64,000 bases of DNA from Sphingomonas sp. AP4-R1. GTDB taxonomy: Bacteria > Pseudomonadota > Alphaproteobacteria > Sphingomonadales > Sphingomonadaceae. A program made the position numbers and the translations under genes. The notes beneath the pieces are model-generated. The model was not told the origin of the DNA, did not search any database, and worked only from the letters and a program-made list of their open reading frames with translations. Positions 1 to 7,966 of this stretch are shown here, one piece after another. Positions within the stretch are counted from its first letter, which is position 1, and the number at the start of each line of letters is the position of its first letter. Location of the stretch: contig NZ_CP053346.1 in assembly GCF_013113735.1 (NCBI RefSeq), positions 4,974,001-5,038,000 on the forward strand, read 5' to 3'.

Positions 1-196
1 CGGAATGCTGGCGCGTTGATCGCCTTTCCGGCGTGACCACGCTTGACCGGATTTGACACCGACATTGCTGCCTTCGGCCTAATCCTTCCCCATGACGGAA
101 CTCCACCTCCCAATCGGGAGTCGCCAGGATGCGAAGGACGGCGATTGCAGCGATCCCGGCGCTGAGGCCCGCGTCGGTCAAACAGGTCCGCTGATC

Positions 197-1897
197 ATGG
201 AAGCGCCGATCCTGTCGGCCGTCCTCCCGGTCATCCTGCTGTTGGCGCTGGGCGTAGTGACGGTGATCGTGTCGAAGGCGGTGCGCCTCGGTCCCATCGT
301 CGGCTATCTCCTGCTCGGCGTCGCCCTCAGTTCCTCCGGCCTCGTGCAATCCAGCGATGCCGTCCACATCCTCGCCGAACTCGGCGTTGTCTTTCTCCTG
401 TTCGATGTCGGCCTGCATTTCTCGCCGCGCCATCTCAGAGATCAGGTCGTGGACGTCTTCGCGTTCGGACCGGTCCAGGTGGCGGCCTGCACACTTGGTC
501 TGGGCCCTCTCGCGATCGCGCTCGGAATGCCGGCCGCGCCCGCTTTCTTCGTGGGGGCCACGCTCTCGCTGTCTTCAACCGCCGTCGTCGCCCGCATCAT
601 CGCCGATCGCCACCAGCAGAGCTGCCCGGTCGGCATGGCGGCGACCGGTATTCTCGTCTTTCAGGATCTCGCCGCCATCTTTCTGCTCATCATCGCGAGC
701 GCCCTGTCGTCCGGTGCCGCGTTGCTGCCGGCGCTCGCGATCGCGCTTGTGAAGGCCGCGGCATCGTTCGCGGCCGCGATGATCCTCGCGCGCTTTCTCG
801 TTCGGCCGGTGTTCGACCTGGTCGCGCAGACCCGCAACGAGGAGGTGTTCACGGCCATGGCGCTCCTCGTGGCGCTCACGGCCGGCTGGGTGACGGGCAC
901 CCTGGGATTATCGCTAACGCTCGGCGCATTTCTCGGGGGCATGATGCTGGCCGACACACCCTATCGGGCGATCGTGCAGTCGGAGATCAAGCCATTCCGC
1001 GGCTTGCTCCTGGGATTCTTCTTCATCTCCGTCGGCCTGTCGCTCCAGATCGCGCTTCTGCAGCGCCTGTGGCCCCTGATACTGGTCGTAAGTCTCGGAC
1101 TTGTTGCCGCGAAGGTCGCGCTGAACGGTATTGCCAGCCTCGTCTTCCGCTGGTCGGTGCCCGGATCGCTGCAGCTCGGGTTTCTGCTGGCCCAGAGTTC
1201 CGAGTTCGCACTGGTGATCTTCAGCCTGTCTCCGGTGCGGGCGATGGTCGGCGCGGACCGAAGCGACGTCCTCATCGCCGCGGTGGTGCTGAGCCTTGGC
1301 GCGACACCGCATCTCGCATCGCTCGGCCGGTCCCTGGCGGGTCGCCTGCGCCACGGTCGGCTCGACCAGCCTGCGCAGGAGCTTCAAGCGCGAGACCTGA
1401 CCGGCCCGGTCTTCATCGTGGGGATGGGGCCGCGAGGGCGCACGGTGGCAGACGCCCTCCATGAATTCGAGATCCGATACGCGGCGATCGAGACCGACGC
1501 CGCCCGGTTACGACGCGCGATCGCCGACGGCTATCATGTGGTGTTCGGAGATCTGGCCGACCCCCGAATTTGGGAGCCCTTTGCGATGCAGGATCGCAGG
1601 ATCAGCGTCCTCACCATGCCCTCGTTCGAATATTCGGCCGACATTTCGCCGGTCGCGCACACATTCTATCCCGGGCTCACGCGCATGGCGGTCGTCGACA
1701 CGCCCGCCGAGGCCGCACAATATGCCGCCATCGGGGTCGTTCCCGTCGTCGATGTCGGGCACGTGCCCGGTCTCGAAGCGGCGGCCGCCGTGCTGCACCG
1801 CCTCGAGCTCGACGCCGAGGCGATCACGGCTTGGATCAAGCGGCAGACGGAGAAGGCGGCGTTGCAGCCGGACGGTGACGATCTGGTCGGCCTATGA
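197..1897 (+). CDS. Monovalent cation:proton antiporter, KefB/CPA2 type with RCK_N domain
   Basis: Inner-membrane antiporter expected to exchange K+ or Na+ for protons. The first ~390 residues form a run of hydrophobic helices with CPA2-like segments (GPIVGYLLLGV near the N-terminus, SLSSTAVVARI, LAELGVVFLLF). The C-terminal ~150 residues start with VFIVGMGPRGRTVADAL, a Rossmann dinucleotide-binding RCK/TrkA-N domain as in KefB/KefC. An in-frame ATG exists at position 92, but the preceding 35 residues are polar and unlike the family, so the ATG at 197, directly before the first membrane helix, is preferred. About 566 residues, usual for the family. It is a stand-alone gene convergent with the next one. 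The exact ion cannot be told from sequence. Confidence 0.9.
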   Translation: MEAPILSAVLPVILLLALGVVTVIVSKAVRLGPIVGYLLLGVALSSSGLVQSSDAVHILAELGVVFLLFDVGLHFSPRHLRDQVVDVFAFGPVQVAACTLGLGPLAIALGMPAAPAFFVGATLSLSSTAVVARIIADRHQQSCPVGMAATGILVFQDLAAIFLLIIASALSSGAALLPALAIALVKAAASFAAAMILARFLVRPVFDLVAQTRNEEVFTAMALLVALTAGWVTGTLGLSLTLGAFLGGMMLADTPYRAIVQSEIKPFRGLLLGFFFISVGLSLQIALLQRLWPLILVVSLGLVAAKVALNGIASLVFRWSVPGSLQLGFLLAQSSEFALVIFSLSPVRAMVGADRSDVLIAAVVLSLGATPHLASLGRSLAGRLRHGRLDQPAQELQARDLTGPVFIVGMGPRGRTVADALHEFEIRYAAIETDAARLRRAIADGYHVVFGDLADPRIWEPFAMQDRRISVLTMPSFEYSADISPVAHTFYPGLTRMAVVDTPAEAAQYAAIGVVPVVDVGHVPGLEAAAAVLHRLELDAEAITAWIKRQTEKAALQPDGDDLVGL

Positions 1898-2007
1898 TGG
1901 TTCGTGCCGGTCGCATCGATGTCATGGCGACCGTCGCCAACGGCGCCTGCCGCAGCCGTTCCCGCCCTTCGAAGGCAACCTCGGACCGAAACGGACAGCG
2001 CCACGCC

Positions 2008-2033
2008 GCCGCGCGCCCACCGGGACGCGCGGC
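2008..2033. terminator. Hairpin between convergent genes
   Basis: Inverted repeat GCCGCGCG / CGCGCGGC (8 bp stem, 10-base loop) between the converging ends of the antiporter and DJ-1 genes. There is no T-run, so its role as a bidirectional terminator is inferred from position. Confidence 0.45.
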
Positions 2034-2068
2034 GAGAGCCTCACATGTCCGCGATCATCGAGCGGCCG

Positions 2069-2752
2069 TCACGCCGGAGCAGTGCCTGCCTGAAGCGCCG
2101 CGACAATCTCCTTGCCGACCTGGCTCGCCGAAGCGGGATTCTGCCCCGTGATCAGCCGACCATCGACGACGACATGCGGCTGCCAGTTGGCGACCGAGGA
2201 ATAATCCGCACCCTCCGCCCGCAGCGCATCCTCCAGTTCGTAGGGAACGTCCGCGCGGGCGTAGTCAAACTCTTCGGCCTTCGAAAAGCCCGTCAGCTTC
2301 TTGCCCTGTACGAACGGTTTACCGTCGCCGAGATCGACGCCGAGCAGTCCGCACGGGCCATGGCAGACGGCGGTCACCAGCTTGCCCGTGGTCCACGCGC
2401 GCACGATCGCCTTCTGGACGTCCGCATTGCGCTGGATGTCGACCATCGGTCCGAGCCCGCCGGGCATCAGGATGGCATCATAGTCGGCGGCGTCGACCTC
2501 GGAGAGCTTGCGACTGCGATTGAGGCGACGAAAGGCTTTGCTTTCGAAGAAGGCCTTCTGCGAGGGGTCCGTCTCGTCATACGCGTCATAGGGGGTCCAC
2601 CCGCCGGCCGGGGACGCGAATTCCACGGCGATGCCCGCTTTGTCGAGCACATGGAAAGGATGCGCGACCTCGGCGAAGAAAAAGCCGGTCTTCCGATTGA
2701 GCGGGCCGATCACGGCCGCGTTGGTGACGATGAAGAGGACATGCTGGGTCAT
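2069..2752 (-). CDS. DJ-1/PfpI family protein (type 1 glutamine amidotransferase-like)
   Basis: A 227-residue cytoplasmic protein of the DJ-1/PfpI superfamily, closest by layout to Hsp31/HchA-type glyoxalase-chaperones. The nucleophile elbow is AVCHGPCGLL with Cys130 followed by His131, and a conserved acidic residue lies in FFFAEVAHPF near residue 28. LMPGGLGPMVDIQ is the family's typical glycine-rich turn. Members detoxify methylglyoxal or repair glycated proteins; which applies here cannot be said. It is transcribed away from the winged-helix gene, and the shared intergenic region carries two copies of the proposed regulon motif, one 78 bases upstream of its ATG. Confidence 0.88.
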   Translation of the reverse strand: MTQHVLFIVTNAAVIGPLNRKTGFFFAEVAHPFHVLDKAGIAVEFASPAGGWTPYDAYDETDPSQKAFFESKAFRRLNRSRKLSEVDAADYDAILMPGGLGPMVDIQRNADVQKAIVRAWTTGKLVTAVCHGPCGLLGVDLGDGKPFVQGKKLTGFSKAEEFDYARADVPYELEDALRAEGADYSSVANWQPHVVVDGRLITGQNPASASQVGKEIVAALQAGTAPA

Positions 2753-2830
2753 TGTCTTTCCTTCCCGGATGCTGGCATGACGCGCGTACGGAACCTACAC
2801 CGGCACTGTCTTCCAGAACGGTCAAGCGGC

Positions 2831-2845
2831 GTGAAATCGGGTTAA
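2831..2845 (-). promoter_or_regulatory. Proposed regulon operator, site 1 (DJ-1 promoter)
   Basis: Minus strand reads TTAACCCGATTTCAC, matching about 12 of 15 positions of the motif shared with four other sites here. It lies 78 bases upstream of the DJ-1-family ATG, in the same orientation relative to the gene as at the other sites. It is the weakest copy and is supported mainly by its position. Confidence 0.4.
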
Positions 2846-2901
2846 TCGCCGTCCCGCTCGGATAAGGTCTTGCGGCAACCCGGGCCGAGCCCTGAACCGG
2901 C

Positions 2902-2916
2902 GTGAATTACGGTAAT
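2902..2916 (-). promoter_or_regulatory. Proposed regulon operator, site 2
   Basis: Minus strand reads ATTACCGTAATTCAC, 13 of 15 identical to the copy before the alpha/beta hydrolase at 4429-4443. It lies between the divergent DJ-1 and winged-helix genes, 149 bases from the DJ-1 start, and could be a distal site for that gene. Confidence 0.5.
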
Positions 2917-2923
2917 CATCGCT

Positions 2924-2937
2924 TACCCGATCGGGTA
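2924..2937. promoter_or_regulatory. Perfect palindrome TACCCGATCGGGTA
   Basis: A 14-base perfect palindrome, 8 bases from regulon site 2, in the DJ-1/winged-helix intergenic region. Its half-sites TACCCG/CGGGTA recur with one extra spacer base at 4195-4211 upstream of the response regulator. It is likely a binding site for a dimeric regulator, which is not identified. Confidence 0.5.
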
Positions 2938-3077
2938 GTCGCGCCGCCCCATGCGGGTGATGTGCCGCCCGTCTCGCAACGATATCGTCCGCACACGATC
3001 AAGCCTGGTGCGTAGGCGAAAGCGCCGGGTGCCTGAGACGGAGTTGGCGTTCACACTCAAAAGCGAAGGGGGTCATC

Positions 3078-3503
3078 ATGGTGCCCGATTTGGTGGAAGC
3101 CGCCATTCGCCATGCTCAGCCATGCGAGCGGCGCTCCGTCGCAGATGAGAGGGTCACCGGCGCGTGGCAGCCCCGCTCCTTCGCCTTCGGCCCATTCCTG
3201 CTCCAGCCCGAGCATCAATTGCTCCTCCGCGCGGACCAGCCCGTCCGGATCGGCGGGCGCGCCTTCGACATCTTGACGATATTGGTCAGACGCCCCGGCC
3301 AGGTGGTCAGCAAGCGCGAACTGTTCGATCTCGTCTGGCCCGCAATCTTCGTCGACGAGAGCAATCTCAAGGCGAATGTGGCGGCGTTGCGCCGCGCGCT
3401 CGGCGAACGGCATGCCGAGCCACGCTACATCGCGACGATCATCGGCCGTGGATATCGTTTCGTGAGCCCCGTCCGCGCCTTTGGTGACGGCTACGCACCC
3501 TAG
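3078..3503 (+). CDS. Winged-helix (OmpR/CadC-type) transcriptional regulator, DNA-binding domain only
   Basis: A 141-residue protein whose residues ~35-135 form a Trans_reg_C winged helix: FAFGPFLLQPEHQLLL, then RIGGRAFDILTILVRRPGQV, the recognition region SNLKANVAALRRALGE, and the wing YIATIIGRGYRFVSP. There is no receiver domain, membrane segment or sensor domain, so it is the DNA-binding half only. Its stop overlaps the convergent response-regulator stop. The N-terminal ~30 residues are poorly conserved in style, so a later start is possible. Sites 2902-2937 lie 140-175 bases upstream. Its target genes are unknown. Confidence 0.8.
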   Translation: MVPDLVEAAIRHAQPCERRSVADERVTGAWQPRSFAFGPFLLQPEHQLLLRADQPVRIGGRAFDILTILVRRPGQVVSKRELFDLVWPAIFVDESNLKANVAALRRALGERHAEPRYIATIIGRGYRFVSPVRAFGDGYAP

Positions 3504-4138
3504 CGATCGAGATAACCACGCCGCGTCGCCACGGTCACCGCATGCGTGCGATCATCGACGCCCAGCTTGGCGAAGATCGTCTTCAGATGCGCCTTGATCG
3601 TGTCGGTCGAAAGATCGAGGCGCCAGCCGATCTGCTTGTTGGCATGTCCTTCGGCAACGAGCCGGAGGACCGCCACTTCGCGCTCGGTCAGCGGGTCGAC
3701 GAGCGCGTGGACGGCGAGATCGTGGGCGACATCCGGGCTGATCGCTCGACGCCCGGCATGGACCGAACGGATCGCGTCCAGCAGTTCGCGGCGGATGCAG
3801 TTCTTGAGCAGATAGCCGGCCGCGCCCGCCCGCATCGCACGGATCGCCTGCGCGTCGCCGGGATAGGTGGTGAGGACGAGGATGCGGGCGTCGGGCGCGA
3901 TGCGGCGGATCGCCTCGATCGCCTCGAGCCCGCTCATGCCCGGCATCTGCACGTCCATCAGCACGATATCGGGATCGAGTTCGCGAAAGCGCGCGATCGC
4001 CTCCGCGCCGTCCACCGCCTCCCCGACCACCGCCATGTCGCTCTGGCGGTCGATCAGGGCGATGATGCCGTCGCGGACCATCGGATGATCGTCCACGGTC
4101 AGCACGCGGATCGGCACGGGAAGGGCGTCAGCGGACAT
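3500..4138 (-). CDS. NarL/FixJ-family response regulator
   Basis: A two-component response regulator of 212 residues. The receiver domain (residues ~10-125) has the acidic pair in TVDDHP, phospho-acceptor Asp62 in LMDVQMPG, VLTTYPG and the Lys in LLKNC. The C-terminal LuxR/GerE helix-turn-helix is LTEREVAVLRLVAEGHANKQ followed by LDLSTDTIKAHLKTIFAKLGV. Upstream in-frame codons exist, but the ATG at 4138 is preceded by GGAGG at good spacing. The likely partner is the HisKA_3 sensor kinase at 7967-11029, the only histidine kinase in the window. A CTACCCG-N3-CGGGTAG palindrome lies 57 bases upstream, suggesting autoregulation or control by the neighbouring winged-helix protein. Confidence 0.93.
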   Translation of the reverse strand: MSADALPVPIRVLTVDDHPMVRDGIIALIDRQSDMAVVGEAVDGAEAIARFRELDPDIVLMDVQMPGMSGLEAIEAIRRIAPDARILVLTTYPGDAQAIRAMRAGAAGYLLKNCIRRELLDAIRSVHAGRRAISPDVAHDLAVHALVDPLTEREVAVLRLVAEGHANKQIGWRLDLSTDTIKAHLKTIFAKLGVDDRTHAVTVATRRGYLDR

Positions 4139-4194
4139 CACCCAGCCTCCGAAAGCGGGCGAACGGGCGGCGTTCCTTTCCGTCATACGCGATC

Positions 4195-4211
4195 CTACCC
4201 GACACGGGTAG
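4195..4211. promoter_or_regulatory. Palindrome CTACCCG-N3-CGGGTAG upstream of response regulator
   Basis: A perfect 7+3+7 inverted repeat located 57 bases before the response-regulator ATG. It shares its half-sites with the palindrome at 2924-2937. Both regulator genes of this block therefore carry the same half-site pair in their upstream DNA. Confidence 0.5.
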
Positions 4212-4428
4212 CAGGGGTTCGGTGCCGCCACCTGCGGCAGCGCGTATCGCCACGTCGCCGCGCGGCATCCGCGCACGCCCGTCCCCGCGTTCGGCCGCGC
4301 GGAAAATGGCGGGCAGTCCGTGCATTCGCATCCCCGACAAGAGCTGGCCCGACAGGAGCTGGGCGACCTCAAGATCGTGGAATGCGTAAGCTTCGCCACG
4401 ATCGCTGACCAGTTATTGCCGACCGGGT

Positions 4429-4443
4429 TTTACCGCAATTCAC
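4429..4443 (+). promoter_or_regulatory. Proposed regulon operator, site 3 (hydrolase operon)
   Basis: Plus strand reads TTTACCGCAATTCAC, 83 bases upstream of the alpha/beta hydrolase ATG at 4527. It matches the motif shared with sites at 2831, 2902, 7933 and 11210. The position fits an activator site upstream of a promoter. Confidence 0.55.
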
Positions 4444-4526
4444 CAGTCCCGACCCTGATCCACCCACCAATAGGATAGATCCGCTCCGACGCTTCATTCG
4501 CATCTCCGGTCCCGGAAAGGCCTTCG

Positions 4527-5285
4527 ATGAGACATTTCATCCTGGGAGTGCTCATGGTCATGATCACAGCCTCGCCCTCCTCCGCCCAGACCGCGCCGAG
4601 CAAGCCGGTTTCGATCGTGCTCGTACACGGCGCGTTCGTCGACGCGTCGGGCTGGAAGCAGGTCTACGACATGCTGGTGCGAAACGGGTACGAAGTCCTC
4701 GTCGTCCAGAACCCGACCGTGACGCTGGAAGGCGATGTCGCCGCCACCAGATGGGTGATCGCCAAGGCGTCCAAACCCGTGCTTCTCGTCGGACACAGCT
4801 ATGGCGGCGCGGTGATCACCGAGGCCGGCGCCGATCCCAAGGTGAAAGCGCTCGCCTACATCGCCGCCTTCGCGCCCGATGTCGGGGAATCGGTGTTCGA
4901 ACTCGCCACCAAGCCGTTTCCGGGCGAAAGCGGGCCGCCGCTGCTGCCGCCGAACGATGGCTTCATCCTCGTCGATCCCGCGCAATTCCCGGCGGCGTTC
5001 GGCGCCGATGTCGATCCGTCGATAACCCGGTTCATGGCCGCATCCCAGAATCCCTGGGGTCTGGGTGCGGTCCAGCCCAGGCTCACGAGCGCGGCATGGA
5101 AGGACAAGCCGGTCAGCTACATGCTGACGCTCAATGACAGGATGGTCTCGCCCACCACCCAGCGCTTCATGGCGACCCGCGCCAAGGCGAAGCTCGTCGA
5201 GATCAGGAGCAGTCATGCGGTGATGCTGTCGCATCCGAAGGAGGTCGCCGACTTCATCGAAACCGCCGCCGCCACCATCCAATAG
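4527..5285 (+). CDS. Secreted alpha/beta hydrolase with Ser nucleophile
   Basis: A 252-residue protein with a signal peptide (hydrophobic run to about residue 20, ending SPSSA before QTAP), so periplasmic or secreted. It has the alpha/beta-hydrolase oxyanion motif VLVHGAFVDASGW, nucleophile Ser91 in VGHSYGGAV, an Asp probably in TLNDRM, and His230 in SSHAVML. It belongs to the EstC-like group of small esterases. A second alpha/beta hydrolase follows 23 bases downstream, so the two are probably co-transcribed. The true substrate is not evident, but the nearby aldehyde and alcohol dehydrogenases suggest ester or lactone breakdown. Confidence 0.88.
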   Translation: MRHFILGVLMVMITASPSSAQTAPSKPVSIVLVHGAFVDASGWKQVYDMLVRNGYEVLVVQNPTVTLEGDVAATRWVIAKASKPVLLVGHSYGGAVITEAGADPKVKALAYIAAFAPDVGESVFELATKPFPGESGPPLLPPNDGFILVDPAQFPAAFGADVDPSITRFMAASQNPWGLGAVQPRLTSAAWKDKPVSYMLTLNDRMVSPTTQRFMATRAKAKLVEIRSSHAVMLSHPKEVADFIETAAATIQ

Positions 5286-5308
5286 CCATCACCCCGAAGG
5301 AGATCGCC

Positions 5309-6283
5309 ATGAACCGATTCTTTCTGGCGGCCACGGTCGCCGTCCTTGGGCTCGCGCCGACCTTACCTGCGGCGGCGCAATCGGCGGGGCTCCCTCGCGC
5401 CGGCGTACCGGCTCCGCCGATCATCCATTATCGCGAGGAGACGATCGACGGGGTCAAGGTCTTCTACCGCGAGGCGGGGCCGAAGGACGGGCCCGTGGTG
5501 CTGCTGCTGCACGGCTTCCCAACCTCGTCGCACATGTTCCGCAACCTGATCCCGCTGCTGGCGGACAAATATCGCGTGATCGCGCCCGATTATCCCGGCT
5601 TCGGGCAGAGCGATGCACCCGACCACACCAAATTCGCATATTCATTCGGACATTATGCCGACATCGTCGATGCGTTGGTCCAGCGGCTGGGCGCATCCCG
5701 TTACGCCATGTACGTGATGGATTACGGCGCCCCCGTCGGATACCGGCTGGCGCTCAAACATCCCGAGCGGGTGAGCGCGCTGATCATCCAGAACGGCAAC
5801 GCCTACGAGGAAGGGCTGCGCGAGTTCTGGGATCCGATCAAGGCCTATTGGCGCGAAGACACGCCCGCGCGACGCGCGGCGATGGCGCAGATGGTGAAGC
5901 CTGAGACCACCCGCTTCCAATATACCGACGGCATGGGCGACGTCTCGCGCATCAGCCCCGACAATTGGGTCATCGATCAGGCCCTGCTCGACCGGCCCGG
6001 CAACAACGAGATCCAGTATGATCTCTTCTACGATTATCGCACCAATGTGCCGCTCTATCCGCAGTTCCAGCAATTCTTCCGGACCCGCAAGCCGCCGACG
6101 CTGATCGTGTGGGGCAAGAACGACAGGATCTTCCCGGCGGAAGGCGCGTTTCCCTATCGCCGGGACCTGCCGGACGCCGAATTCCATCTCGTCGACAGCG
6201 GCCACTTCGCACTGGAGGACAGGCTGGCCGAGATGGCACCGCTGATCCGGGACTTTCTCGACCGCAAGATCGCGTCCCGCTGA
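5309..6283 (+). CDS. Secreted alpha/beta hydrolase with Asp nucleophile (epoxide hydrolase/dehalogenase-like)
   Basis: A 324-residue protein with an N-terminal signal peptide (hydrophobic to about residue 20, cleavage probably after PAAA). The core starts at LLLHGFPTSSHMF. The nucleophile elbow is YVMDYGAPVG with Asp138 in place of Ser, the arrangement of epoxide hydrolases and haloalkane dehalogenases. The catalytic His is in VDSGHFALED near the C-terminus. Second gene of the two-hydrolase operon, with AAGGAG before its ATG. The substrate is unknown: the Asp nucleophile argues for an epoxide, halide or activated ester rather than a plain ester. Confidence 0.88.
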   Translation: MNRFFLAATVAVLGLAPTLPAAAQSAGLPRAGVPAPPIIHYREETIDGVKVFYREAGPKDGPVVLLLHGFPTSSHMFRNLIPLLADKYRVIAPDYPGFGQSDAPDHTKFAYSFGHYADIVDALVQRLGASRYAMYVMDYGAPVGYRLALKHPERVSALIIQNGNAYEEGLREFWDPIKAYWREDTPARRAAMAQMVKPETTRFQYTDGMGDVSRISPDNWVIDQALLDRPGNNEIQYDLFYDYRTNVPLYPQFQQFFRTRKPPTLIVWGKNDRIFPAEGAFPYRRDLPDAEFHLVDSGHFALEDRLAEMAPLIRDFLDRKIASR

Positions 6284-6299
6284 TCGAAGGATACCGAAC

Positions 6300-6329
6300 G
6301 GTGACGGTGGGCTGCCCGCCACCGTCACC
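6300..6329. terminator. Bidirectional hairpin terminator
   Basis: GGTGACGGTGG / CCACCGTCACC, an 11 bp perfect stem with an 8-base loop, 16 bases after the hydrolase stop and before the convergent aldehyde dehydrogenase end. There is no long T-run, as is common at this GC content. Confidence 0.65.
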
Positions 6330-6461
6330 ACCTCGCTTTCGCGACGCGACCACGGGCCTCCATGTCCCGATCTCGCAATACGGCGATCGACCGAACCTCG
6401 CGGCGCGCGTTGCCAGCGCATCGGGGGATGCCAATCGTCGCGATCGTGCCGGCGCCCCATC

Positions 6462-7838
6462 TTATGGCTTGAATACGATCATCTTCTCGGCGGTCATCTC
6501 GTGCATCGTGTAGGGAATGCCGCCGACTCCCAGGCCCGAGGCGTGGCGACCGGCAAACGGCATCCAGTCGGTTCGGAACGCGGTATGATCGTTGATCATC
6601 ACCGCCGATGCGTCGAGCCGCTCGGCGGCATCCAGCGCGACCGCCAGGTTGCGGGTGAAGATGCTCGACTGGAAGGCGACCGGCAGCGCATTGGCGGCGG
6701 TGATCGCGTGATCAAGATCGTCATAGCCATAGACGCACGTCAGCGGACCGAACACTTCGAGCGTCGAGACCTTGGCGTCGGCAGGCGGATCGACGAGAAT
6801 GGCGGGCCTCATCGTGGTCTGGCTCAGCCGTCCGCCGCCGATCTGGCGCGCGCCGCCCGCAACCGCCTCACCGATCCAGCTTTCGACGCGATCGACCTCG
6901 GCCGGCCGGATCAAGGGGCCGACCTCGGTATCGGGGAGCATCGGATCGCCCACCTTCAGCGCGGCCACGCGCGCCGAAAAGCGGTCGAGAAACGCCGCCT
7001 GCATGTCGCGGGGAACGTAGATGCGCTGCACCGACACGCACACCTGCCCGGCATGATAATAGCCGCCCTTCGCGATCGGCTCGATGATCGCATCGAGATC
7101 GACGTCGCGGTCGATGATGAGCGGCGCCACGCCGCCATGTTCCAGCGCGCAGCGCGTGCCCGGCGCGAGGACGGAACGGAGATGCCAGCCGACGCGTGCC
7201 GAACCGATGAAGCTGAGAAACGCGATGCGCGGATCGGTGACCAGCTTTTCGGCGAGCGCCTGCTCGGCCGGCAGGAAGGTCTGCACCCATCCGTCGGGCA
7301 GGCCCGTCTCCGCGATCAGCCTGACCAACTCCAAACAGCATGAAGGCGTCGGCGCCGCCGGTTTGACGATCACCGGGCAGCCGGTCGCGATCGCCGGCAC
7401 CACCTGGTGAACGATGAGATTGAGCGGATGGTTGAACGCCGAGATCGCGGCGACCACGCCGATCGGCTCCTTCACGGTCCAGGCGCGCCGCCGGTCGCTC
7501 GCCGGCGTCACACCCATCGGGATCTCGATGCCTCCGCGCGCGCGGAGGATGTCGGCCGCATCGCGGATACCGTCGATCGCGCGATCTGTCTCGACCAGCG
7601 CGTCGGCATGGGGCTTGCCGCCTTCGCGCGCGATGAGCGTCGCGAAATCCCCGCGTCGGGCGGCGACGCGAGCGGCAAGGTCGCGCAGCACCCGAATCCG
7701 CTCGTGCGTCGACAGCCACGCGCCGCGATCGAGAAAGAGCCGCCGCGCTTTCTCGAGCTTCGCTTCCAGCGCGCCGACATCGTCACTGTCGAGTTGCGCG
7801 ATCGGCGCGCGGTCGAATGCCTGAACGACCTCGATCAT
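6462..7838 (-). CDS. NAD(P)-dependent aldehyde dehydrogenase
   Basis: A 458-residue aldehyde dehydrogenase that oxidises an aldehyde to a carboxylate. Catalytic residues are visible: Asn136 in SAFNHPLN, Lys159 in VIVKPAAPTP, Glu233 in CALEHGG and nucleophile Cys267 in HAGQVCVSVQRIYV. An in-frame extension to 7937 exists, but the ATG at 7838 has a GGGAGAG ribosome site and begins like the family. It is monocistronic, convergent with the hydrolase operon and downstream of the sensor kinase on the same strand (128 bases between). A regulon-motif copy lies 94 bases upstream. The substrate is not known. Confidence 0.92.
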   Translation of the reverse strand: MIEVVQAFDRAPIAQLDSDDVGALEAKLEKARRLFLDRGAWLSTHERIRVLRDLAARVAARRGDFATLIAREGGKPHADALVETDRAIDGIRDAADILRARGGIEIPMGVTPASDRRRAWTVKEPIGVVAAISAFNHPLNLIVHQVVPAIATGCPVIVKPAAPTPSCCLELVRLIAETGLPDGWVQTFLPAEQALAEKLVTDPRIAFLSFIGSARVGWHLRSVLAPGTRCALEHGGVAPLIIDRDVDLDAIIEPIAKGGYYHAGQVCVSVQRIYVPRDMQAAFLDRFSARVAALKVGDPMLPDTEVGPLIRPAEVDRVESWIGEAVAGGARQIGGGRLSQTTMRPAILVDPPADAKVSTLEVFGPLTCVYGYDDLDHAITAANALPVAFQSSIFTRNLAVALDAAERLDASAVMINDHTAFRTDWMPFAGRHASGLGVGGIPYTMHEMTAEKMIVFKP

Positions 7839-7932
7839 CCGTCTCTCCCACCTCTGGCGGCGAAGCCGGCCCCAAGATCGGGCGGCTCCGATGGGTTTCG
7901 GTCGTTCACGTGGCCGGCGCGAGTGAAGCGCG

Positions 7933-7947
7933 GACAATTGCGGTGAA
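7933..7947 (-). promoter_or_regulatory. Proposed regulon operator, site 4 (aldehyde dehydrogenase)
   Basis: Minus strand reads TTCACCGCAATTGTC, 94 bases upstream of the aldehyde dehydrogenase ATG, in the same orientation relative to the gene as sites 1, 3 and 5. It lies between the kinase stop and the dehydrogenase start. Confidence 0.55.
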
Positions 7948-7966
7948 GCCTGCGGGCGATGACGGC

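Noticed and set aside
3542..4408. Plus-strand frame opposite the response regulator
   Set aside because: No domain; the minus-strand product has receiver and LuxR motifs.
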